Positions 29,942 through 39,610 of a stretch of DNA of 64,000 bases are shown here, piece after piece. The stretch's first letter is position 1; the number at the start of each line of letters is the position of its first letter. The notes under the pieces were generated by a model. It worked only from the letters and a program-made list of their open reading frames with translations. It ran no database searches and had not been told where the DNA came from. Origin of the DNA: an uncultured Pelagibacteraceae bacterium (GTDB lineage: Bacteria; Pseudomonadota; Alphaproteobacteria; Pelagibacterales; Pelagibacteraceae); NCBI GenBank assembly GCA_902576785.1, contig CACGWC010000003.1:1-64000 (forward strand), given 5' to 3'. A program made the translations under genes and the position numbers.

Positions 29942-30363
29942 TACAATCTATTTTCTGTCTTATTTATAAGGTCTCCAAGATTTTTTTCTTGAAAAAATAC
30001 GTTTATGTGTGTTTCTAATTCATCCCATAAATTATGGGTTATGCATTTAGCAGATTTTCCGTTGCATCCTTTTTTTGAATGCTTTTGACAACCAATAGTT
30101 TTTACTTTTTCTTCTACTGCAGAAAGAATATCTGAAATTTTAATATCACTGGGAGTTTTATTTAGAGTGTATCCACCTTTTTTTCCTCTAATACTTTTTA
30201 CAATTTCATTTTTTTTTAATTTTAGAAATAACTGTTCTAGATAAACTAAGGATATCCCTTGTCTGATAGATATATCTCTCAATGAGATTGGCTCATTGTT
30301 TTTAAACCTTGCTATATCTGCTAATGCCATTACAGCGTATCTGCTTTTGGTTGATAATTTCAT
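29941..30363 (-). CDS. iscR: Rrf2 family regulator, IscR-like
   Basis: [26 protein letters not shown], three-Cys region [23 protein letters not shown]; first gene of suf operon. Confidence 0.88.
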   Translation of the reverse strand: MKLSTKSRYAVMALADIARFKNNEPISLRDISIRQGISLVYLEQLFLKLKKNEIVKSIRGKKGGYTLNKTPSDIKISDILSAVEEKVKTIGCQKHSKKGCNGKSAKCITHNLWDELETHINVFFQEKNLGDLINKTENRL

Positions 30364-30390
30364 ATTTTCCGCAATTCACGGGCTTTATAT

Positions 30391-30415
30391 ATACCTGACT
30401 AATTTAGTCAAGATT
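30391..30415 (-). promoter_or_regulatory. IscR type-1-like operator overlapping the iscR-suf promoter
   Basis: Minus strand AATCTTGACTAAATTAGTCAGGTAT, containing TGACTAA-A-TTAGTCA, vs E. coli type-1 consensus ATASYYGACTRWWWYAGTCRRSTAT (2 mismatches by eye); candidate promoter TTGACT-16 nt-TATAAA overlaps it. Confidence 0.75.
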
Positions 30416-30492
30416 GAGAATATTTAAAAAGCTTGCATTTTGTCGCTTAATTTTGATAGAAAAATATAATTTTTTTTTGAGACTGATAATCA

Positions 30493-31158
30493 ATGCCATC
30501 TACAGATACAAAAATTTCAGAAATCTTTATTCCTGGTCCTGCAGGTAGACTAGAAGCAAAATATTTTAAAAGTAAAAAAAATACTTCTCCTATTGCTCTA
30601 GTGCTCCACCCACATCCTCAATATGGAGGTACAATGAATAACAAAGTTGTTGTCGATACTTTTCAAACTTTTGTAGACAATAATTTTTCAGTTTGCAGAG
30701 TAAATTTCAGAGGTGTTGGGAAAAGTGATGGTGAATTTGATAATGGTCAAGGAGAACTAGCTGATGCTGCAGCTGCATTAGATTGGTTAGAAAGAGAGAA
30801 TTTTGATAACTCACAATGTTGGATATCAGGATTTTCTTTTGGTTCATTGATTGCAATGCAATTATTAATGAGAAGACCAGAAATTAATAGATTTATTGCT
30901 ATATCACCACAGCCAAATGTATATGATTTTTCATTTTTATCCCCATGCCCAACTTCTGGTCTAATAATACATGGAAAAAAAGATGAACTTGTGCCTTTTG
31001 ATGATATTAATGAATTAAATAAAAGATTGAGTGCTCAAAAAGGAATTAAAGTAGAATTTGATATTGTATCAGAAGCTAATCATTTTTTTTCAAAAGCAGA
31101 TGAAACTTTAATTAAATGTCTTAACAAATATATAAAAAAAGAAACTGCTTTATATTAA
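30493..31158 (+). CDS. Alpha/beta hydrolase
   Basis: LVLHPHPQYGGTMNNKVV, CRVNFRGVGKSDGEFDNGQGE, nucleophile elbow GFSFGS. Confidence 0.88.
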   Translation: MPSTDTKISEIFIPGPAGRLEAKYFKSKKNTSPIALVLHPHPQYGGTMNNKVVVDTFQTFVDNNFSVCRVNFRGVGKSDGEFDNGQGELADAAAALDWLERENFDNSQCWISGFSFGSLIAMQLLMRRPEINRFIAISPQPNVYDFSFLSPCPTSGLIIHGKKDELVPFDDINELNKRLSAQKGIKVEFDIVSEANHFFSKADETLIKCLNKYIKKETALY

Positions 31159-32252
31159 TAATTTATTTTAATTTCACCACCTGTAACAGGACTTAAAACA
31201 TTAGTCGTATTAGGATAACTAATTATTTTTTTAAGATATGATCTAATTGATAAATATGCAAATGCTTGGGACTCTACAAAATCACCATCTATGTTAAATT
31301 CATCAATTAATTTAATTTTATATTTCAATAATTTTTTTAAATGATTAACTAATGTTAAATTTTTTCTACCTCCTCCACATAAAATAATTTCTATTTCATT
31401 ATTAAAATTTTTTTTTATATTTTGCGAAATTACTAATGCTGTAAAATATGTCAATGTGGCTACGGCATCTTCAAATTCTAAACCTTTAACAAAGCTAAAG
31501 TCAAATTCTTTCCTGTCAAAAGAATTTTTTTCCTGTACATTATAAAACTCATGCTCATAAAATTGATTAATAATATCGATATTTATGTTTCCAGATGACG
31601 CTATATCTCCATTTCGATCATAGTTTATTCTTTTTGTTTTTTTTAAGTACTCATCAATTAATACATTTCCAGGACCAATATCTTTTGAGGCTAAAATATT
31701 TTTAAAAGAATAAGTATAATTTGATATTCCCCCTATATTTAAAACTAATGTAGGATTATTTATGTGAAATTTGTTTAATAAAAGTTTATGATAAATCGCA
31801 GTTAAAGGAGCCCCTTCCCCACCATTTTTAATATCGTTAGCTCTAAAGTTATAAATTACTTTTTCTTTTAATTCTTGAGAGAGTAAATTTGCATCTCCCA
31901 TTTGTATAGAATATCCATCTTTAGGTTTATGAATTATTGTTTGTCCATGAAAACCAATTAATTGAACTTTTAAATTATTCTCAATTAATATTTTCTTTGA
32001 TATTTTTGAATGATATAGAGTGAGATCTCTTTCTAAAGATTTATAAGTACCTATATTTTCATCTATATCTTCTCTTTTGTTTATATTTAGAATAAATTTA
32101 GAAAGTTTTTTTCTAAATTCTTCAGGATAATTAAGATACCTGTTATCTATTATATCTAAATTATTTTCGCCATCAGATTTGATAATACTAGCATCAATGC
32201 CATCAAGAGATGTACCGCTCATTAAACCCAGTGCTATAAAAGAATTATCCAT
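31155..32252 (-). CDS. anmK: Anhydro-N-acetylmuramic acid kinase
   Basis: ALGLMSGTSLDGIDASII, GFHGQTIIHKP, FRANDIKNGGEGAPLTAIYH, LNIGGISNYTY. Confidence 0.93.
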   Translation of the reverse strand: MDNSFIALGLMSGTSLDGIDASIIKSDGENNLDIIDNRYLNYPEEFRKKLSKFILNINKREDIDENIGTYKSLERDLTLYHSKISKKILIENNLKVQLIGFHGQTIIHKPKDGYSIQMGDANLLSQELKEKVIYNFRANDIKNGGEGAPLTAIYHKLLLNKFHINNPTLVLNIGGISNYTYSFKNILASKDIGPGNVLIDEYLKKTKRINYDRNGDIASSGNINIDIINQFYEHEFYNVQEKNSFDRKEFDFSFVKGLEFEDAVATLTYFTALVISQNIKKNFNNEIEIILCGGGRKNLTLVNHLKKLLKYKIKLIDEFNIDGDFVESQAFAYLSIRSYLKKIISYPNTTNVLSPVTGGEIKINY

Positions 32253-32299
32253 TATTGATTATTATTTATATTTAAATATGTATATTAAAAGTACCACTT

Positions 32300-33523
32300 A
32301 TGAATGAATTTTTAAAAGAATTTAAAGATAGAGGATATTTTTATCAATGCACAGACGAAAAAGCTCTTTCAAAGAAACTAAATGAAGAGAGTTTAAAAGG
32401 ATATATAGGCTTTGATTGTACTGCTCAAAGTTTACACGTAGGTAGCTTACTCCAAATTATGTGTTTAAGATTAATGCAAAAACATGGACATAAACCAATT
32501 GTTTTGCTTGGCGGAGGAACTACAAGAATAGGAGATCCATCAGGAAAAGATAAAACTAGAAAAATTTTAGAAGAAAATGAAATAGAAAAAAATATTAAAA
32601 GTATAAAGAGCATACTAAAGAAATTTTTAGAAACACAAGATGAAAAGGTAGCTCCAATTTTTGTTAACAACTATTCTTGGTTAAAAAATTTAAACTATAT
32701 TTCTTTTTTGAGAGATATAGGAAAACATTTTACGATAAATAAAATGTTAAGCTTTGACAGTGTTAAGCTTAGATTGGAAAGAGAGCAATCGTTAAGTTAT
32801 ATGGAATTTAATTATATGATTTTACAAGCATACGATTTTCTAGAATTAAATAAAACGGAGAATTGTTTATTACAAATTGGGGGATCAGATCAATGGGGTA
32901 ATATAGTTAATGGGGTTGAATTGATTAAAAGATATTCATCTAGTGAAGTTTATGGTTTAACAACAGAACTTATAACTTTGGCATCAGGTGCTAAAATGGG
33001 AAAAACAGAAAGTGGAGCTATTTGGTTAGATAAGAAATTATTTTCAGTATTTGATTATTGGCAATTTTGGAGAAATATCGATGATAAAGATGTATTAAAA
33101 TTTCTAAAAATGTTTACGGATTTAAGTTTAACTGAAATTAAAGAAATAAGTAATCAAAATATAAATGAACAAAAAATTATTTTAGCAAACGAGGCTACAA
33201 CAATTCTTCATGGTGCTAACGAGGCTGCTGAAGCAGAAAAAATAGCGAAAAATTCTTTTTCGGAAAATTCATCAGGAGAAAATTTACCTGATACAAAAAT
33301 AGATATCCCAAATATGGGTTTTGATATAGTCAATTTAGTTTCAGTTATTGATAAAAAATTATCTAAGAGTGAAATTAGAAGATTGATAAAATCCAACGGT
33401 ATTAAAATCAATAATGAAACGATTTCTGATGATAAATTTATAATTTCTAGTGAGTTATTAAAAAAAAATAATTTTATTAAACTCTCAATTGGTAAGAAAA
33501 AACACTATAAAATAGTAATCTAA
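32300..33523 (+). CDS. tyrS: Tyrosyl-tRNA synthetase
   Basis: YIGFDCTAQSLHVGSLLQIM, QIGGSDQWGNIVNG, KMGKTESGAIWLD, C-term S4-like. Confidence 0.95.
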   Translation: MNEFLKEFKDRGYFYQCTDEKALSKKLNEESLKGYIGFDCTAQSLHVGSLLQIMCLRLMQKHGHKPIVLLGGGTTRIGDPSGKDKTRKILEENEIEKNIKSIKSILKKFLETQDEKVAPIFVNNYSWLKNLNYISFLRDIGKHFTINKMLSFDSVKLRLEREQSLSYMEFNYMILQAYDFLELNKTENCLLQIGGSDQWGNIVNGVELIKRYSSSEVYGLTTELITLASGAKMGKTESGAIWLDKKLFSVFDYWQFWRNIDDKDVLKFLKMFTDLSLTEIKEISNQNINEQKIILANEATTILHGANEAAEAEKIAKNSFSENSSGENLPDTKIDIPNMGFDIVNLVSVIDKKLSKSEIRRLIKSNGIKINNETISDDKFIISSELLKKNNFIKLSIGKKKHYKIVI

Positions 33524-36102
33524 TTAGAAATTTTCTCCAAAGTTCTTGTAATAAATCTTGGAGTTAAAGTTTTGATTGGATTGACAGAAGTTTTAAGTTT
33601 TTTAGGAGGTCCCTTAATTTTAAAACTTACACCGAAAACACCTTCACCAATTTTTTTTCCAACTAATATTTCCCCTAACATAGGTATTTTTGAAATTGTT
33701 TTATTAACAGTTGTTGCTGGCACAAGTGTTCCCTTCAAACTTGTTAATTCATCTTTTACAATATAGCCTTCCATCATAAGCGAAATTGCTGGACCTATGG
33801 CATACATCTCTTTAATTTTGGTATTATCTCCTAAAGTCTCGTAGTCCATCTCAAAATCGGTAAATCGTATACCTTCACCAGTAAGAAGATCAGCTATACC
33901 TTGCAAAGATGCCAATGTAAGAAGCTTCGCAAGGACAGGTACTTCTTGTACTTTAAAATCAATAATTTTTAAATTTGATTTTGTTTTACCCTCATAATTT
34001 AATGCCTCGTATATTAATTTACCCTCTTTAAAACCCTTTATAAATTTGAAATTTTTAATGAAAGGTTCGGGCTCTTCGATTTCTAAATTGGTAATTTTCT
34101 GTTTTTTATCATTGGTAAAAATGCTTAAAGCAAATTTTTTCTTATTATTTAATTTTGCATTTATATTTGAGCTAAAAACTTTGTTATTCTTTATTTGTAT
34201 TTCACCTTTGAAATTAGATAAATAAGAAAAGCTATCTACAAAATATTTTCCAATATCTAAATAAATGTAAGTATTCAAATTTTTGAAAATTGAAAAAATT
34301 GATTTAGAGGAATTATCCAGTAAATTTTTTATATTTTTTGATCCATCAAATTGACTGCCAGTTAAGTAATAATTGTTATTAACTTTCTTGAATTCTAATT
34401 TATTTTCTTTTTCGTTTTTGTTGATTATATCGATTTTAAATAAATCTAAACTTTTAATTTTATCGTTTTTTCCTATTTCAAGATTTTCAACATTAATACT
34501 TTTTTCTTCTTCATTAAAATCTATATTTTTGAAAATTATTTCATTATTATCTTTATAAATTCCATTTATATTCAATTTAGATTTTATATCTGCTTTTTTT
34601 TTATAATCTAATTCTTCAAGATCTATTTCTGCGCTATCTAGGTCTAAATCTAAATCAAAAAAGTACTTATTATCTTTTTTTTCGACATTTAAAGAAATAT
34701 TTTCATTTATATTACTAATAGAATACTTGCTTTTTAAGTTAAACTTAAATTTTTTATTTTTATAATCTAAATTTAAATTACTATTACTAAATTTTATTTG
34801 ATCTTTGAAATCACTAAAATATTTCTTTATTCTTAGTGATTTATAGTCAACCAAAATACTTTCAGATTTTAATTTAGATTTAATATTAAAATTTTGTATT
34901 TCATTTTTTTTATTTAATTTGAAATTTATGAAATTTTCTGATGCAAATGTGATATCTTGGTCTCGAAGACTGAAGTTTTTAAATTGGACAAATTTTTTGA
35001 ATTCTTTAGTGTTAATTGTGCTTTTTGTATTACTTAAATCTATATTGACTGAAGCATTTTTGTTTTGTTTTTTTTTATAAATTATATTAATTAAATTTTT
35101 TGTTTTATTATTATTGTAGATATTATTTTGAAATAAAAACTTGCTATTTAAAACAACTTTTAATTCTTCTTTAATATAATTAATTAAAATATTCCCATTT
35201 TTAAAATATATCAAATCTTGATATTTTGATTTAGTGAATAACTCGTCGAAATTTAATTTTGATATAATACTGAAATCTTTAATATTAAGTTTTTTATTGA
35301 TTTTAAATGATAATTCATTCTCTGAACTTAGATTTATAGGTCTATCATCTATTAAGTCTAAATTAGTATTAATTAATTTTGTATAGTTTTTTAAATTTAT
35401 TTTAGTCTTATTTGTTTTAAAATTTCCTGAAATATTGAAATAGTTATTAATTTTTTTAATATTTACTTTTTCTGAAGTAACAAAGATTTTATCAAATGCT
35501 AATTCTATTTTATTTAAGTTTATAAAATCCTGATCTACAAAAAAATTAAATTTAACATTTTCAATTTTTGATTGATTGAGTAATTTTATTTCTGCATCTT
35601 TTACATATCCATTTATAATATATTTAATATTTTGGGGATTATTTTCATTAAAATTTATATTGGAAATTATTTTTACTTTTCCCTTTTTAATTTGTTTTAA
35701 AATTAAATTTCTAGCTAAATTAAAGTCATATTCATTGATAAAATCAGTAAATTGATCAATATTACTTTCTTTTGAAATTATAGATATTTCAGAAATTGGA
35801 TTTTTATTATTTAAATAGTCTAAAAGATTTAAATCAGACTTTATAATTTCTAAGTCAACTTTTTTTTTATTAACTAATAATTGTGGGTCCAAAGTAAAAA
35901 TTTCAAATTCAAAATTAGATGGATTTAATTTAAAGTTTACTTTATTTAACTTTAATTTTATTTTCGGATCAATCTCTTTAACTTTTTCAGTTATTAAACT
36001 ATTAAAATTATCAGTTTTAATTCCTGCTGTTGTTAAAAATATTAAAATTGCGATTAAGATGGTTATAATTAATATTATAATTATAGAAGTTATTTTACGC
36101 AT
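33520..36102 (-). CDS. AsmA-like / YhdP-type large envelope protein
   Basis: N-terminal TM, long beta-rich body, C-term VPVLAKLLTLASLQGIADLLTGEGIRFTDFEMDYETLGDNTKIKEMYAIGPAISLMMEG. Confidence 0.65.
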   Translation of the reverse strand: MRKITSIIIILIITILIAILIFLTTAGIKTDNFNSLITEKVKEIDPKIKLKLNKVNFKLNPSNFEFEIFTLDPQLLVNKKKVDLEIIKSDLNLLDYLNNKNPISEISIISKESNIDQFTDFINEYDFNLARNLILKQIKKGKVKIISNINFNENNPQNIKYIINGYVKDAEIKLLNQSKIENVKFNFFVDQDFINLNKIELAFDKIFVTSEKVNIKKINNYFNISGNFKTNKTKINLKNYTKLINTNLDLIDDRPINLSSENELSFKINKKLNIKDFSIISKLNFDELFTKSKYQDLIYFKNGNILINYIKEELKVVLNSKFLFQNNIYNNNKTKNLINIIYKKKQNKNASVNIDLSNTKSTINTKEFKKFVQFKNFSLRDQDITFASENFINFKLNKKNEIQNFNIKSKLKSESILVDYKSLRIKKYFSDFKDQIKFSNSNLNLDYKNKKFKFNLKSKYSISNINENISLNVEKKDNKYFFDLDLDLDSAEIDLEELDYKKKADIKSKLNINGIYKDNNEIIFKNIDFNEEEKSINVENLEIGKNDKIKSLDLFKIDIINKNEKENKLEFKKVNNNYYLTGSQFDGSKNIKNLLDNSSKSIFSIFKNLNTYIYLDIGKYFVDSFSYLSNFKGEIQIKNNKVFSSNINAKLNNKKKFALSIFTNDKKQKITNLEIEEPEPFIKNFKFIKGFKEGKLIYEALNYEGKTKSNLKIIDFKVQEVPVLAKLLTLASLQGIADLLTGEGIRFTDFEMDYETLGDNTKIKEMYAIGPAISLMMEGYIVKDELTSLKGTLVPATTVNKTISKIPMLGEILVGKKIGEGVFGVSFKIKGPPKKLKTSVNPIKTLTPRFITRTLEKISN

Positions 36103-37193
36103 TTAATTTATATAAAGAACTTTCTAAAAAATTATCTATTTCTCCATCTAATACTTTTTCAGGACTTGAACTTTCAAAATTAGTTCTATTATCCTTTACC
36201 ATTTTATAAGGGTGTAATACATATGATCTGATTTGATGACCCCATCCAATCTCTGACTTTGAATTTTCAAGATTTTCATTTTCTTTTTCTTTTTTTTTTA
36301 ACTCATAATCATAAAGTCTTGCTTTTAACATATTCATACAAGTTTCTTTGTTTTTATGTTGTGACCTTTCATTTTGACATTGTACCACAATTTTTGTTGG
36401 CAAGTGTGTTATTCTTACTGCGCTATCTGTAGTGTTAACATGTTGTCCTCCCGCACCACTAGATCTATATGTGTCTACTCTTAAATCTTTTTCTAAAATT
36501 TCAATATCAATATTTTCAGATATTACTGGATATACCCAAACACTAGCAAAACTTGTATGTCTTCTGGCACCAGAATCAAAAGGAGAAATTCTCACAAGTC
36601 TATGTATTCCTGACTCGTTCTTTAATAACCCATTTATATAATCTCCACTTATTTTAACTATAGATGATTTGATGCCTGCTTCATCGCCTTTATGTTCACT
36701 AATAATTTCAATTTTGAAGTTTTTTTTAGATGCCCATTTCATATACATTCTTCTTAACATATCGGCCCAATCTTGACTTTCAGTGCCTCCAGCACCTGCA
36801 TGAAATTCTAAATAACTATCAAATGTATCATTATCATTTGATAGAAAACATCTTATTTCAATTTGTTTAATTTTATTAAAGAGTATTTTTATATTTGAGG
36901 TTGTCTCTTTAATCATTTCATCGTTATGTTCCTCAATAGCTAAATTATAAATATCAAATAAATCTTTACTTTCATTTGATGTTATTTTGTAATTATTTAA
37001 TAATTTTTCTAAATTAGTTTTTTCACGAAGAACTTTTTCAGCATTTTTTTTATCCTGCCAAAAATCTGGTTTTTCTATTAAATTTGATAAATTAATTATT
37101 TTTTCTGAAATCTTAGTCTTTTCAAAGAAACTCCTTTATTCTTTGATTTATTTTTTCTATTTCTGATTTAATATTTAATACTTCCTGATCCAT
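36095..37193 (-). CDS. prfB: Peptide chain release factor 2 with programmed +1 frameshift
   Basis: ATG at 37193 gives MDQEVLNIKSEIEKINQRIKEFL then TGA (37123-37125) in CTT-TGA-A after AAGGAG; +1 shift continues EKTKISEKIINLSNLIEKPDFWQDKKNAEKVLREK... into the ORF with SSGAGGQHVNTTDSAVRITH and SPF motif. Confidence 0.95.
37123..37137 (-). promoter_or_regulatory. prfB recoding (+1 frameshift) site
   Basis: Minus strand AAGGAG-TTT-CTT-TGA: internal SD-like element, 3-nt spacer, CUU slippery codon, UGA. Confidence 0.93.
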
Positions 37194-39529
37194 TAATAAA
37201 ATTTTAATATATTTGTTGTGTTTAATCTACTATCAAAATTGTTAGATATATTATCTAATTTATTATCATTTTTTTTAAATGACTCGATTATGGCTAACTT
37301 GGTTTTAGGATTCGCTTTTTTTCCAGTTTTTGCATCTATTACCATCATTTTTATGTTAGCTGCAGCTTTGAAAGGTCTTGCGTTAAAAGTATTTGCTGTT
37401 TTTTTTATAAACTCTTTAAAAACTGGCATAGCAGTTTTTGAACCTGTTTCAAATTTACCTAAGCTTCCTGGATTATCATAACCTATATAAACACCAACAA
37501 CTAAATTTGATGTAAATCCTATAAACCAAGTATCTGTGTTTTTATTTGTTGTTCCTGTCTTGCCGGCTAGCTCAAGTTTTAAATCTCTCAAACCTTTTCC
37601 AGTCCCGCGTTCTATTACACCTTTTAACATAGAGGTAATCTGGTAGGCTGTTTGAGGTGAAAAAATCTGTTGATATTTGTTGTTGATAATTGGGTTACTT
37701 GTTCCATCATAAGAAATTAAATCACAATTTTCACAATATCTTTTTTCATTGTTAAAAATCGTTTTTCCCTCACTGTCTTGAATTCTATCAATTAAAATTG
37801 GATTAACTAATTTTCCACCATTTAAAAAAGAACAATAAGCACTAGTAATTTTTAATAGAGTTGTTTCAGCTGAACCCAAAGATACAGACATAAGTTCATC
37901 TGGATTTTCATAAATATTTAATTTTTTTGAAAAATTTATGATTTTGTCTATACCTAATTCTTGAGCTATTCGTACAGTCATTAGATTTCTTGATTTCTCA
38001 ATGCCTGTTCTTAAAGTTGAAGGTCCATAGAATTTTTTACCATAATTTTCTGGTTTCCACATTTTTAAATCATTTCCTTGATCTAATACTATAGGTGCGT
38101 CTAATACTAATGTTGTTGGAGAAAAACTATTTTCTAATGCTAAAGCATATATGAAAGGTTTAAATGCAGATCCAGGCTGACGTTTTGCTTGAGTTGCTCT
38201 ATTAAATTCACTTTGTTTAAAACTAAATCCTCCTGACAATGCTAAAACTCTTCCACTATATGGATCCATCACAACAATACCTCCGTTAGCTCTTGGAAGT
38301 TGTTTTAAACTATAGTTTCCGTCAGACAATTTTTTGACATAAATTATATCGCCATTTTTAAATAGTTTTTTGAATTCCTTTCTTGTCCAATCAATATCAT
38401 TAAAATTAATTGTTCCAATATTTTCATTTTGAGTTTCGATGACTGTTTCAAATTTATCAATTCTAGTGACAACAGCTAATTCCCATCCCAAAGATTTTTC
38501 TAAATTTAGATCTTTAAGATCATTTTTCCAATTTTTGTGTTTTTTTTTGTTAGATAGAGGTCCTCTCCATCCTTTTCTTTTATCAAATTCTTGCAAACCA
38601 TTCCTAAGCGATTGGGTTGCAATTTTTTGTAATTCTAAATCCAAAGGTGTCTTGATGTTAAATCCTTGCTTATATACTTTATCATATCCATATTTATCAA
38701 TTACGTCTTTTCTAACGTCCTCAACATAATATTTTGAGTCTTCTAGATAAATTCTTTTTCTTTTTTGTAATCTAATTTCAGAATTAATTAATTTAGAGTG
38801 TTTATTTTGATCAATGAAACCATTATCTAGTAAATTATTTAATACTAAATTTCTTCTAAACTTTGCTAAGTCTTTATTTTTATATGGATTGTATTTACTT
38901 GGTGCTTTTGGAAGAGCAGCCAAAAGTGCCGCCTCTCCATAATTGAGTTCACTTATTGGTTTATTAAAATATCTTAAACTCGCTGAAGCTATACCGTAAC
39001 TACCTTCACCAAGATAAATTTGATTTAGATAAAGCTCTAGAATTCTTTTTTTTGATAAAACTCGCTCAATTCTAAAAGCTAATATTGCTTCTTTTATTTT
39101 TCTATCAATACTTACTTCATTAGTTAAAAGAAAGTTCTTTGCTACTTGTTGGGTAATAGTGGAAGCGCCTTCTAATCTTTTTGAGTATATTATATTAAAT
39201 ATATTATTTTTGATTGCTCTGACTACTCCTTTTGCATCTACACCTGGATGGTCAAAAAAGTTTTTATCCTCCGCTGATAAAAAAGCATTTATAACAGTTT
39301 GAGATATAGCAGAATATGGAACAAAAATTCTTTTTTCAGATGAAAAATCGCTTACTAAAACACCATTTCCTGAATACAACTTGCTTGATACTGGTGGTTT
39401 ATAATTTTTAAGATATTTATAATCTGGCAAATTATTGGAATAAATCCAAAGAATAGAAATTAATAATGTTAAAATTAGTAAAGACGACAATAATCCAAAT
39501 ATTATCAACCTTTTTAAAATCTTTTGCAT
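37193..39529 (-). CDS. mrcA: Class A penicillin-binding protein 1A
   Basis: Glycosyltransferase AEDKNFFDHPGVDAKGVVRA, GASTITQQVAKN; transpeptidase PGSAFKPFIYA, SRN, KTGTTNKNTDTWFIGF. Confidence 0.94.
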   Translation of the reverse strand: MQKILKRLIIFGLLSSLLILTLLISILWIYSNNLPDYKYLKNYKPPVSSKLYSGNGVLVSDFSSEKRIFVPYSAISQTVINAFLSAEDKNFFDHPGVDAKGVVRAIKNNIFNIIYSKRLEGASTITQQVAKNFLLTNEVSIDRKIKEAILAFRIERVLSKKRILELYLNQIYLGEGSYGIASASLRYFNKPISELNYGEAALLAALPKAPSKYNPYKNKDLAKFRRNLVLNNLLDNGFIDQNKHSKLINSEIRLQKRKRIYLEDSKYYVEDVRKDVIDKYGYDKVYKQGFNIKTPLDLELQKIATQSLRNGLQEFDKRKGWRGPLSNKKKHKNWKNDLKDLNLEKSLGWELAVVTRIDKFETVIETQNENIGTINFNDIDWTRKEFKKLFKNGDIIYVKKLSDGNYSLKQLPRANGGIVVMDPYSGRVLALSGGFSFKQSEFNRATQAKRQPGSAFKPFIYALALENSFSPTTLVLDAPIVLDQGNDLKMWKPENYGKKFYGPSTLRTGIEKSRNLMTVRIAQELGIDKIINFSKKLNIYENPDELMSVSLGSAETTLLKITSAYCSFLNGGKLVNPILIDRIQDSEGKTIFNNEKRYCENCDLISYDGTSNPIINNKYQQIFSPQTAYQITSMLKGVIERGTGKGLRDLKLELAGKTGTTNKNTDTWFIGFTSNLVVGVYIGYDNPGSLGKFETGSKTAMPVFKEFIKKTANTFNARPFKAAANIKMMVIDAKTGKKANPKTKLAIIESFKKNDNKLDNISNNFDSRLNTTNILKFY

Positions 39530-39610
39530 TTTAGTTTAAATATCTTGCGAATTTGTTATTCTTAAGGCACAGAATTTATTAAATTAACCTATGAAAAGAT
39601 TACCAATATT

